Of a stretch of 64,000 bases of DNA, positions 42,921 through 51,097 are shown piece after piece. Source of the stretch: Variovorax sp. N23 (GTDB taxonomy: Bacteria > Pseudomonadota > Gammaproteobacteria > Burkholderiales > Burkholderiaceae_C); the NCBI RefSeq assembly GCF_025486315.1, contig NZ_JAOOPY010000005.1:1-64000 (forward strand), in the 5' to 3' direction. The number at the start of each line of letters is the position of its first letter. Positions within the stretch are counted from its first letter, which is position 1. The notes beneath the pieces were generated by a model. The model worked only from the letters and a program-made list of their open reading frames with translations, made no database searches and was not told the origin of the DNA. Made by a program: the position numbers and the translations under genes.

Positions 42921-44315
42921 ATGGCTACTGTTCCTCTAAATCGCCGTCAGCGCGGGACCTTGGTTGCCGCGGGCCTGGGCTTCGTCGTGGTGCTGCTCGA
43001 TGTCAGTGTCGTCAACGTCGCGCTCGAGACGTTGCGCGTCAATTTCGGCACCGATGTCGCCGGGCTGCAGTGGGTCGTCAATGCCTACACATTGGTCTTT
43101 GCGGCGCTGCTCTTGACCTGCGGCGCGCTGGGTGACCGGATGGGCGCAAAACGAGTCTTTGTGGCGGGCTTCGGCGTTTTCACGGTGGCCTCCCTCGCAT
43201 GCGGTCTCGCGGCGAGCCTGACGTTGCTGGTGGTCGCGCGCATCGTCCAGGGTATGGGCGCGGCGCTCCTGGTTCCCAGTTCCCTGCTGCTGCTTCAGCA
43301 GGCATTTCCGAATCCTGCGCAACGCAGCCGCGCGGTCGGTTGGTGGGGAGCGGCTGGAGGTATCGCGCTGGCAGCCGGCCCGGTCCTGGGCGGCCTGCTC
43401 ATTGCGCATGTGGGATGGCGCGGCATCTTCCTCATCAATTTGCCGATTGGCGTGCTCGGGTTGGCACTGACCCTGCGCTATGCGCCCACCGCAGTCGCAA
43501 AGGCAGGCCGTGGACTCGACCTGCCGGGTCAACTCGCAGCCATCCTTGCGCTCGCTTCGCTGACCGCCGCGTTGACGGAAGCCAGTCGGCTGGGATGGTT
43601 GCATCCCTTGGTCTGCGGCGGAATGGCCCTGTCGCTCATCAGCGCAACCGCGTTCTACCGGCTGGAGCAGCACAGCCAGGCGCCGATGCTTCCGCTGTCG
43701 TTGTTCCGCAGTGCGACCTTCTCGACAGCGACTGCGGTGGGTCTGGTGGTGAACTTTGCGTACTACGGGCTGGTGTTCGTCTTCAGCCTGTTCTTCCAGG
43801 CGGTCCAGCAGCTCACGCCGCAACAGACCGGCTTGGCTTTCCTGCCGATGACGGCCATCCTGATGGTCATGAACATCGTCGCCGGACGATTGGTCACGCG
43901 CGTGGGTACGCGCGCCTTGATGGTCGCCGGACTGGCGCTCGCGTCGTTGGGCTATCTGCTGCTGCTTCAAGTCGACGCAGACCGCTCCTATCTGACGCTG
44001 GTATTGCCGATGCTGCTTGCAGCCAGTGGTATCGCATTGGTCGTTCCGACCATGACCAACGCGACATTGTCATCCGTCGATGCAGCGTATGCAGGCATCG
44101 CTTCCGGCGTCCTGAATTCGGCCCGACAGATTGGAGGCATGCTGGGCGTGGCTGTGTGTGGGTTCTTCGTGCGAGACACAGAACCAAGCCTCTTTCTGCA
44201 CGGCATGCATGTGTCGATTGCCCTGGCGGTCGCTCTCTTGTCCGCCGGAGGCATCCTGAGCTATCTTGGCTTGAAAGAGAGTGCACATTCGTCCAGGGCG
44301 GCGAAGCGTGGGTGA
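42921..44315 (+). CDS. DHA2-family (14-TM) MFS drug exporter
   Basis: A 464-aa major facilitator of the EmrB/QacA type. Its motifs are LDVSVVNVALETL in TM1, GALGDRMGAKRVFVAGF (motif A) near residue 65, RIVQGMGAALLVPSSL, and GGLLIAHVGWRGIFLINLPIG (motif C region, read with breaks). ATG 42921 is favoured over 42906 because the candidate promoter leaves too short a leader for the latter. Substrates are unknown; relatives export antiseptics and antibiotics. Regulated presumably by the divergent LysR. Confidence 0.9.
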   Translation: MATVPLNRRQRGTLVAAGLGFVVVLLDVSVVNVALETLRVNFGTDVAGLQWVVNAYTLVFAALLLTCGALGDRMGAKRVFVAGFGVFTVASLACGLAASLTLLVVARIVQGMGAALLVPSSLLLLQQAFPNPAQRSRAVGWWGAAGGIALAAGPVLGGLLIAHVGWRGIFLINLPIGVLGLALTLRYAPTAVAKAGRGLDLPGQLAAILALASLTAALTEASRLGWLHPLVCGGMALSLISATAFYRLEQHSQAPMLPLSLFRSATFSTATAVGLVVNFAYYGLVFVFSLFFQAVQQLTPQQTGLAFLPMTAILMVMNIVAGRLVTRVGTRALMVAGLALASLGYLLLLQVDADRSYLTLVLPMLLAASGIALVVPTMTNATLSSVDAAYAGIASGVLNSARQIGGMLGVAVCGFFVRDTEPSLFLHGMHVSIALAVALLSAGGILSYLGLKESAHSSRAAKRG

Positions 44316-44400
44316 ACCCGAAAACTCACCGTCCCCGGCCGCCGGTCGGTCGCTCAACTCCTCGATGATGTCCGGTTCTGCCCGACTTCGGCGCCGACGC

Positions 44401-44943
44401 TCAGACGCTTACCGTGCATCGAAACCCTCGCGAGGCGTAGTAGGACTCAGCGCCGTTGTGATACAAAGACCTTGCCGTACCGTCTGTCGCAGAACAGCGC
44501 GCCGCCCCGTTTTCTGATGTCGAGCGGTGTCGCCACCCAACTGGACGTCTTCAGGTCGAACTCCCCGAACTGCTGAAGGTCGCGGTATTGCGCCTCGGTC
44601 AGCAGCGACACGCCCATGGCGGCAGCCAGGTCGATGGCGCTGTTCTGCGGCTTGTTCTGTTTCCGGGAGCGCAAGGCTTCTGCGTCATAGCAAAGGCTCC
44701 TGCGCCCCAGCGGACTTTCCGGGGCGCAATCGACGAAGAGGTAGGCGCCGCCCTCGTCCGCTGCGCCAACGACATCGGGTTCGCCCCCCGTCGTCTCCAT
44801 CTCGGCAAGCGACTTGAGCTTCTCGGGCTGCGCTGCAAGCGGGCATGAACGTCGGTCCAATCAACGCCTGGGTGCCGGTGCTGGTGCTGCCTGAAGCGCA
44901 GCTTCCATGTCTCGATGAGGGCTTCGCATCGTTCTGCTTTCAT
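44401..44943 (-). pseudogene. DUF4256 protein gene with two single-base frameshifts
   Basis: Reading from ATG 44943 gives a normal DUF4256 N-terminus (ALIETWKLRFRQHQHRH). Near 44833 one base appears lost, and the family sequence resumes in another frame with PEKLKSLAEMETTGGEPDVVG, GRRSLCYDAEAL, AIDLAAAMG and TKTS-like LKTSSWVATP. At about 44463 a second base is missing: the open frame ends early, while the expected C-terminus (YHNGAESYYASRGF) continues in a third frame to a TGA at 44401. The restored product would be about 180 aa. Function of the family is unknown. Two independent indels favour a decaying gene over a read error. Confidence 0.82.
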
Positions 44944-45062
44944 GTCGCCTGCTCCTGTTCCTTCGCGCCGGATGCGCTGGCGCATTCTGCTGAGGACCGC
45001 TGCCGGTCAGGCATGCACCGCATTCGCAGAAGTCCCTGCACGGCTCCCCTGTGGTGCGCCGA

Positions 45063-45455
45063 TCAACGGTTGCGGTCGCCGTCGCGCACGGATTCGATCG
45101 TGCCGTTGTAGATGCGAACGATCCCGAAGAACGCGCCTTGTCCCCGGTCGTAGGTCCATTCCTCCATGGGGACGCACTGGTTCGCAAGAATCGCAGCAGG
45201 ACCACCCCCACGATAGGGGGTCACCACCCAGCCCAGCTGCAGCATCGGCACGCAGACGCTCTGGCGATAGATCGGCTCGCCGCACTTCTGAAGCAACAAC
45301 ACAGGCGAGTCACCCTCGCCGACGAGCCATCCGTTGCAGCTCATGGATTGAGAGGCTTCAACGGATGTGACAAGGAAGGCCATGGACGCCGCTGCGAGCC
45401 AGGAGGCCCAGCGGTAAGGACTCGATAGCGTAGGCCGGATAGGAGAGCTTTTCAT
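45063..45455 (-). CDS. Exported DUF2845-type protein
   Basis: A 130-aa protein with a basic start and a hydrophobic signal segment (about residues 17-33) ending after SVEA. The mature part has SMSCNGWLVGEGDS, LLLQKCGEP and a WTYDRGQG motif with a final RIYNGTIESVRDG strand, the usual DUF2845 pattern (GDSxxxVLxxCGEP). It probably folds as a small periplasmic beta-protein. The function is unknown. It stands alone after the oxygenase operon. Confidence 0.8.
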   Translation of the reverse strand: MKSSPIRPTLSSPYRWASWLAAASMAFLVTSVEASQSMSCNGWLVGEGDSPVLLLQKCGEPIYRQSVCVPMLQLGWVVTPYRGGGPAAILANQCVPMEEWTYDRGQGAFFGIVRIYNGTIESVRDGDRNR

Positions 45456-45597
45456 GAGTGGCCGTCGAAGGGATGGGCTGCCGCCGTCACTGTACTGCAA
45501 GGCCCCGCCGTCGATCGACGCGCCCGGCACGGTTCCCGCGCACACCGAAGGCGCCACGATCGCCCGCGCGCCACATGGTGACCGGCCGAGCGCGGCC

Positions 45598-46449
45598 TCA
45601 GGCGCTGACGAAAGGCCGCGACCGCATCCACTTGGTCGCGACCCATTTCTCGCCGCACAGCACGGCCTGGCTCGCATGCAGCGACGCGTGGTCGAGTTCG
45701 CCCTGCCCGTTGCAGTACTCGAAGTACACCGCATGGCCGCGTCGCGGCGACACCGTCCAGCCGACCACCGGAAACGCGGTCTCGCCGCCTTCGGGCACAT
45801 CGTTGAGGTAGGTGACCAGCGTGCTGACACGCTGGCCGCTGCGCGCGATGGATGCGCGGTTGGCGTCGTTCGAGGGCACCAGGAAATCGAAGTGCGGCGC
45901 ACTGCCCGCACCTTCCGGGTAGTGCAGCACCTGCAGCCCTTCGCCGTGCGCGACCGGCAGGTTCATGAGTGCCGCCATGCGCCGGTCCAATCGTTCGACC
46001 AGCGGGTTCTCCAGGGGCCGGAAGAACATGCCGAAGCTCGCGCGCAGGCCGCTCACGGTGTCGCGTCCGGTGGACGGGTCGACGATGGTCGACGGCTTCA
46101 GCCGGGGGCGGGCCAAGGCGATGAGTTCCTCGCACTCGTTCGCGTCGATCACGTTGTCGAGGACGGTCATCCTGAGTGGCTCGGCGCGGGCGACGACACG
46201 CCCGACAGCGCCGGCCGCAGGCGCCGGCAGATCGACCCCATCGACCGGCGGCGCCTTGCCCTCGCGAAGCGCGCGGACGAAGGCCGCGACGATCGCCCGC
46301 GCCGCATCGCCCGCCATGCCCTGCGCCTGCATGGCATCGACCAGGGCGTCCGGCGCATGGCCGTCGGTCAGGTGGCCCCGGACCCAGTCACCGAGCGCGG
46401 GTGCGAAGCGCACGACCTGCGGCGCGGCGTGATGCGCGCTGCCGGTCAT
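45598..46449 (-). CDS. Prolyl-4-hydroxylase-like 2OG-Fe(II) oxygenase
   Basis: A 283-aa cytosolic protein. The C-terminal jelly-roll has the iron triad H186-F-D188 (in SAPHFDFL) and H258 (in DHASLHAS), with K268 in GEKWVATKW to bind 2-oxoglutarate. The N-terminal 90 residues are helical, without a known motif. The family hydroxylates prolyl residues or free amino acids. Its ATG overlaps the stop of the upstream lipoprotein gene (ATGA), so the two are co-translated. No signal peptide is seen, unlike the other members of the operon. Confidence 0.87.
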   Translation of the reverse strand: MTGSAHHAAPQVVRFAPALGDWVRGHLTDGHAPDALVDAMQAQGMAGDAARAIVAAFVRALREGKAPPVDGVDLPAPAAGAVGRVVARAEPLRMTVLDNVIDANECEELIALARPRLKPSTIVDPSTGRDTVSGLRASFGMFFRPLENPLVERLDRRMAALMNLPVAHGEGLQVLHYPEGAGSAPHFDFLVPSNDANRASIARSGQRVSTLVTYLNDVPEGGETAFPVVGWTVSPRRGHAVYFEYCNGQGELDHASLHASQAVLCGEKWVATKWMRSRPFVSA

Positions 46450-47084
46450 ATGCCCTCGAGGTCGGCGGGCACCCAGCCGTCCTTCGTCCGCCGGAAGCTC
46501 TCCTCCAATTGCGCGGTGCCCGCGCCACGCACGACGCCGGCGACGACCGGGAAGACGCGCTGCACTTCGGCGTCGGCGGTCCAGGGCGCCGGGTCGATCG
46601 TGTAGGTGTAGCTGACGACGGCGCGCTGCGGGCCGCCTTCGCCGGGCGGGCCGAGCTTCCAGCCGACGACGCGGTCCAGGCTCAGGTGCCCGGCGCAGAA
46701 GTCGCCCTGCCCGGCCGCCGCGCCGCTGCCGCCCGCGCGAGTCAGGTAGTACTTGAGGCCGGCGTCGGTCAACGCGAAGCGGCGCACCTTCATGTGGTGC
46801 AGCGTGCCCTCGTCGTCGACATCGACCTCGGCGACGGACGAGCTCACGAGGCCGAGGCGCTCCAGCACCGGCATCTGCCGCGCGTTGCGCCCGCCGACGT
46901 CAATCTCGTGCTGGGTGACATCGATCGGCCAGCGGCTCTTGCCCAGGCACAGGTCGCCGTGCTGCGCGAGATAGCTTCGGACCGCGGTGCCGAAGACGGC
47001 GTCGCTCGGTGCGTCGGCACTGCTGCAGGCGCCCAGGGCCAGCACGCAGAGCGCGGCGGATGACAGGATGCGGGGAATGGTCAT
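46446..47084 (-). CDS. Hypothetical lipoprotein
   Basis: A 212-aa protein with a signal peptide ending in an LGAC lipobox (Cys near residue 20). The mature part has HGDLCLGKSRWP, RRFALTDAGLKYY and VVSYTYTIDPAPWT. I do not recognise a family. ATG 47084 overlaps the stop of the di-heme peroxidase gene and its own stop overlaps the oxygenase start, so all three are chained. Predicted to sit on the periplasmic face of a membrane. Confidence 0.75.
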   Translation of the reverse strand: MTIPRILSSAALCVLALGACSSADAPSDAVFGTAVRSYLAQHGDLCLGKSRWPIDVTQHEIDVGGRNARQMPVLERLGLVSSSVAEVDVDDEGTLHHMKVRRFALTDAGLKYYLTRAGGSGAAAGQGDFCAGHLSLDRVVGWKLGPPGEGGPQRAVVSYTYTIDPAPWTADAEVQRVFPVVAGVVRGAGTAQLEESFRRTKDGWVPADLEGI

Positions 47085-48460
47085 TGGATGCATGGGCCGG
47101 AAGTGGGTGCGTCGGCGGGCGGCTGGTAGCCGTCCGTCAGGGTGTTGAGGAAGCAGGCCAGGTCGGCGATGTCCTGCTCGGACATCGGCGGCTTGCTGTG
47201 CACGGGGCGGCCGTCCTGCGGCATCTGCGTGTCGATGTTGCCGACGAAGCCGGGCGGCAGGTCGTCGAACTTCTGCACCGTGCCACCGACGTACTGCGTG
47301 GTGATCAGGCCGTAGGTCGGGAAGTCCGCATCGGGCTTCGCCTTGGGCGTGCCGCCGACGGTCGGGTACCAGATCTCGGGCATCGTGTCGCGCGTGTTGT
47401 AGAAGCGGATCACCTGCTCCAGCGAGTGCATCGCGCCGTTGTGGAAGAAGCTCTTGCGCGTGGCCACGTTGCGCAGCGTCGGCGCCTTGAACATGCCGCA
47501 GAAGGTGTTGCCGGCGACCGGCGGGTGGTCGGTCCGCGCCGGGCCGCACAGCCCGAGGTCGAAGTACGCCGGGTCGTCGGTGGCGGCGATCTTCCGGTTG
47601 CGCGGCACGCCGATCGCTTCGTAGGAAAAGTCGGTGAACAACGCCGAGGTGCCGTTCAGTCCCGCGCCCTGGTAGTGGCACGACGCGCAGTTGCCCACGT
47701 CCGGGTTCGCGAAGACCTTGAGGCCGCGCGTTTCGGCGGGCGTGAGGTTGCCACCGATCTTGTTGCCGGCGTACAGGTCGAACTTGCTGCTGTACGGATG
47801 GAAGTCACGGTCTTCGAGCTGGTAGGCCTGCAGCGCCTTCAACCCGTTGGCGAAGGCCGTGTCGTCGTTCGCGAAGGCGTCCTTGCCGAAGGCCTGGCGG
47901 AACAGGTCCGCATAGCTGCCGTCGCGCAGCCGGGCCACGACGCTGGCGATGCTCGCGTTGGCCATCTCGTTGGCAGCCAGCAGCGGGATGCGGGCCTGGT
48001 CGGCCAGCGTCGGCGCGCGCCCGTCCCAGGTGAAGCCGCCACCGGGGCCGGGCACGCTGATGCCGTCGGGGTTGTCGAGCAGGTCGGCATAGGCCGGCGT
48101 GGCGTCCTTGTAGCGCAGCGAGGGCGCGGCGCGCGTGCCGGGTGCCTGGAGGTCGGGGCCGCCGAGCTGGACCGACAGATCATTGGGTGGCCCATAGGCC
48201 GACTTCGCGTCGTGGCAGCTCGCGCACGACATCTTTCCGGAGCCGGACAGCGTGACGTCGACGAACATCTTCTGACCGACCTGCGCGGCGGGGCTGAGTG
48301 GGCTGGTGGCGGTGGATGCGGCCGCCGTCGTTGGCGTGACGGGCGTGACGGGCGTGGCGGCCGCCGCAGCGGGTGCGGCGCCGCTGTCGCCGCCGCCGCC
48401 GCCGCAACCGATGAGCGCAGCCGATGCGGCCAGCGCGAGGGTGATGAAGAGCTTGTTCAT
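47081..48460 (-). CDS. Di-heme cytochrome c peroxidase-like lipoprotein (CCP/MauG family)
   Basis: A 459-aa protein. The lipobox LIGC (Cys19) is followed by Gly and a Pro/Thr/Ala-rich linker. Two heme c sites, C79-ASC82-H83 and C258-ASC261-H262, mark the peroxidase/MauG fold, with FTWDGRAPTLADQA between them and a late PTLRNVATRKSFFHNGAM segment. It could reduce hydrogen peroxide or oxidise a protein or small substrate in the periplasm. It lies 56 bp after the phosphoesterase lipoprotein and overlaps the next lipoprotein gene. Confidence 0.88.
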   Translation of the reverse strand: MNKLFITLALAASAALIGCGGGGGDSGAAPAAAAATPVTPVTPTTAAASTATSPLSPAAQVGQKMFVDVTLSGSGKMSCASCHDAKSAYGPPNDLSVQLGGPDLQAPGTRAAPSLRYKDATPAYADLLDNPDGISVPGPGGGFTWDGRAPTLADQARIPLLAANEMANASIASVVARLRDGSYADLFRQAFGKDAFANDDTAFANGLKALQAYQLEDRDFHPYSSKFDLYAGNKIGGNLTPAETRGLKVFANPDVGNCASCHYQGAGLNGTSALFTDFSYEAIGVPRNRKIAATDDPAYFDLGLCGPARTDHPPVAGNTFCGMFKAPTLRNVATRKSFFHNGAMHSLEQVIRFYNTRDTMPEIWYPTVGGTPKAKPDADFPTYGLITTQYVGGTVQKFDDLPPGFVGNIDTQMPQDGRPVHSKPPMSEQDIADLACFLNTLTDGYQPPADAPTSGPCIQ

Positions 48461-48516
48461 GGTGAAAGACCGACCGGCCCACCCGCGTTGCGGCGGGCCG
48501 GTCGGCGCCGTTCCCT

Positions 48517-50814
48517 TTACTTCAGTGCCCAGACGCTGGTCTGGACGGCGTCAGGCCCCACCTGTGCCGGCGTCGTGACGTCGGACGACTGCTTCTGCGT
48601 GTAGTTCGACGGTGCCACCCACGCATGGTTGATCGGCCGCACCGCGTCGAAGTGGGTGTCGGCGCTGCCGGCGTACTCAGGCAACTTCAGGATGTTCGCC
48701 GCCACGAAATGCTCGGTGTACTTCGAGCGGTTCATGTACGAGCCCTCGACTCCCGGATCGGCCAGCTGGAACATGTCCTGGAAGGTTCGCACCAGCGAGA
48801 AGTGGCTGTAGGCGTCGCCGTCCACGATGCCCTTGGGGGCAACGGCCTGGTTGGTCAGGATGCCGAAGATGCTCTGGCCATGGCCGCGGTTGCCCTTGGC
48901 ATAGTTGTTGATCGAGGTGTCGGGCGAGAAGGTGCCGTCGCCGTTGTCCTTCAGCGGGTTGGCGAGCGTGCTGTTCGACACGTTCCAGCCGCAGCAGGAA
49001 TTGAAGCCGCCCGTCGCGGTGCCCTCGTCGAACATCACCACGATGGCTACGCGCCGCTGCGGGTTCTGCCACAGTGGCGACGCCTGGATCTTCTTGACCA
49101 GCGCATCGACGTAGTTATCGCCACGCGTGATGATGGCGCTACCGCCGCAGTCGCTCGCCGTGACCTGCGTGCTGCCGCCGCCGACCGTACCCTTCACCGT
49201 GATGCCGTGCATGTCGTCGCACTGGTCCGGCATCACGAAGTTGAGGCTGCCCACATTGCCGCTGGCCAGATCGGTGCCGAGCTGGTCGATGTCGTAGCCC
49301 GTCGGGATCGCATAGTCGGTGCTGCTCGCCAGTGCGGCATCCCACTGGCCGCCGCCCATCGTGCGGTTGCTGTACTTCCATTCCGGTGCGCTGCGCACGT
49401 TCTGGTAGGCCATGCCCGGATGGTGCTTGGTCTTGTAGAGGCCCGCCGGCATCGGCAGGTTCAGGCCGGTCGTTCCCACCGTCGCCGGGTTGCCGCCGAC
49501 CGTGCCGGGTGCGTAGACATGGTCCTGCCCGACCACCGCGGCGTCGGCCACGCTGTCGGTGCGGAAGTCCTGGCCCGGGTTCATCGACTCGCTGTAGGTG
49601 CGCCAGTTCAGGCCGGCGGCGGTCAGCGCGTTGAACAAGTTCGGCCTGCCGACAATGTTGTGGTTGATGGCCGCGGCCTGCGTGCAACTCGCAGCGAATG
49701 GCGACTTCGCAAGGCCGGGCTGCGTGTTGTCGGGCAGCGGCAAGTCCTGCACGGCGTTGGCGCCGGTGGCATCGCAGTTCCATTGGCTGTCGTCGCTGAT
49801 GCCGAAGTCGTCGGCGCCGCCAAGCGCGGTGTAGTTCGGTTCGCTGGGGTTGCCGGTCGCGTAGTAGCTGGTCAGCTGGTTGCCCGCCTTGAGCAGCGCA
49901 TTGATCTTTGGTGCGAAGGCCGAGTTCAGGATCGACGAGGTCGCCTTGTTCTCCAGCATCACGACGAAGATGTTGTCGTAGCGCGGCACGCCTTCGACCT
50001 CGAAGGCCGCCTGCTGCGATTGCGCGAAGGTGATGCGGGCACGGGTGTCGGGCTTGGTCGGCACCGTGGCTTGCGTCACGTTGGCCTGGCTGACGAGGCG
50101 CGGGTCGCCGCCGGCGACGGCCAGGTCATCGGGATACAGGTCGCCGCGGTCGAGCTTGGTGACGGCGTAGGTGAAGCGGTTGTCGAGCGCGCGCGCTTCC
50201 GCGAGCATGGCGCGCTGGTCGGTACCGCTCACGGTGTTGACGTCGGCTAGCAGCGTGGCCGCCGACACGCCGATGCGCTTGGCGACGTTCTGCACCTCGG
50301 TGTCTTGCGTGCTGCCGTTGGCTTCGCGCAGGCGCGCCACTTCGGACGACAGCGGGCTGATCACCACGCCGCCGGATTGCGCCACCACCTGCTCGAGCGA
50401 AGCGCGCAGCACGTCGCGGCTGGCGACCTTGGCACCGCTCGCGGTGTTGACGGCATCGGTGCCGATGTCGGCGATCAGCGCCGCATTGGCCGCGAGCGTG
50501 ATCGTGAACCTGCCCTTGGCGTCGGTCAGCACGCCGCCCTCGCCCGCGTCGCAGACGCCGTTGGCATTGGCGTCGACGCAGACCTTGGCACCCTGGATGT
50601 ACGCAGGCTGGATGGTCGGGTCGGTCGCGCTGCCCGCGACCAGGCTGGTGGCGGTCACCACGCCGCTGATCTTGACGGAGGTGGAGCCGGAGCCGGACGT
50701 GCCGGATGCGGCGGGTGCGGGGTCGTCACCACCGCCGCCGCATGCGGCGAGGATGGACGCTGCGAGCAGCGTCAGCGTGGTGTTCAACACCTTGGTGTGG
50801 GTCGAGGTTCTCAT
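48517..50814 (-). CDS. Phosphoesterase-family lipoprotein (PF04185-like)
   Basis: A 765-aa exported protein. A signal peptide ends in LAAC (lipobox). Residues about 45-115 form a small module with an EF-hand-like VCVDANANGVCDAGEGG loop. The catalytic domain begins near residue 265 with YDNIFVVMLENK (the N-terminal metal and nucleophile region of phospholipase C/acid phosphatase type esterases) and continues with NYTALGGADDFG, FVMPDQCDDMHG and VVMFDEG. Substrate is unknown. It heads a four-gene minus-strand set with the di-heme peroxidase. Confidence 0.85.
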   Translation of the reverse strand: MRTSTHTKVLNTTLTLLAASILAACGGGGDDPAPAASGTSGSGSTSVKISGVVTATSLVAGSATDPTIQPAYIQGAKVCVDANANGVCDAGEGGVLTDAKGRFTITLAANAALIADIGTDAVNTASGAKVASRDVLRASLEQVVAQSGGVVISPLSSEVARLREANGSTQDTEVQNVAKRIGVSAATLLADVNTVSGTDQRAMLAEARALDNRFTYAVTKLDRGDLYPDDLAVAGGDPRLVSQANVTQATVPTKPDTRARITFAQSQQAAFEVEGVPRYDNIFVVMLENKATSSILNSAFAPKINALLKAGNQLTSYYATGNPSEPNYTALGGADDFGISDDSQWNCDATGANAVQDLPLPDNTQPGLAKSPFAASCTQAAAINHNIVGRPNLFNALTAAGLNWRTYSESMNPGQDFRTDSVADAAVVGQDHVYAPGTVGGNPATVGTTGLNLPMPAGLYKTKHHPGMAYQNVRSAPEWKYSNRTMGGGQWDAALASSTDYAIPTGYDIDQLGTDLASGNVGSLNFVMPDQCDDMHGITVKGTVGGGSTQVTASDCGGSAIITRGDNYVDALVKKIQASPLWQNPQRRVAIVVMFDEGTATGGFNSCCGWNVSNSTLANPLKDNGDGTFSPDTSINNYAKGNRGHGQSIFGILTNQAVAPKGIVDGDAYSHFSLVRTFQDMFQLADPGVEGSYMNRSKYTEHFVAANILKLPEYAGSADTHFDAVRPINHAWVAPSNYTQKQSSDVTTPAQVGPDAVQTSVWALK

Positions 50815-50987
50815 GGGATATGGGATGTGTTGTTGGACCAGAGGGATGCGTGCCGCGACCCCTTCGAACGCCCTGCGCACAGGGCTCGACAGCGGGATCG
50901 CTGCCGACCAACGGTAGAAACGCCCCATGACACATCCATGTCGTCCCGCGCCGCTGTGGCGCGCTTGCACGCCGGTCGGCGCACACC

Positions 50988-51017
50988 TCCATACCGGGCG
51001 AGAAATCAGCCTGTCAA
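50988..51017 (-). promoter_or_regulatory. Sigma70-like promoter for the phosphoesterase operon
   Basis: On the minus strand TTGACA (51017-51012), an 18-bp spacer and TATGGA (50993-50988) form a good -35 and a fair -10 in the 283-bp gap before the phosphoesterase gene. This leaves a leader of about 170 nt. Confidence 0.55.
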
Positions 51018-51097
51018 CGCTGTTTTCGGCCCCAAAACACCCCTTTGCGGCAGGTGCTCGACTTAGGCCTTCCTGACCTCCCCGATTAACCCCACAC

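Noticed and set aside
51011..51027. Pho-box-like CTGTCAACGCTGTTTTC upstream of the phosphoesterase
   Set aside because: The spacing of the two CTGT units is 9 bp, not the 11 bp of a Pho box, and it coincides with a better -35 element.
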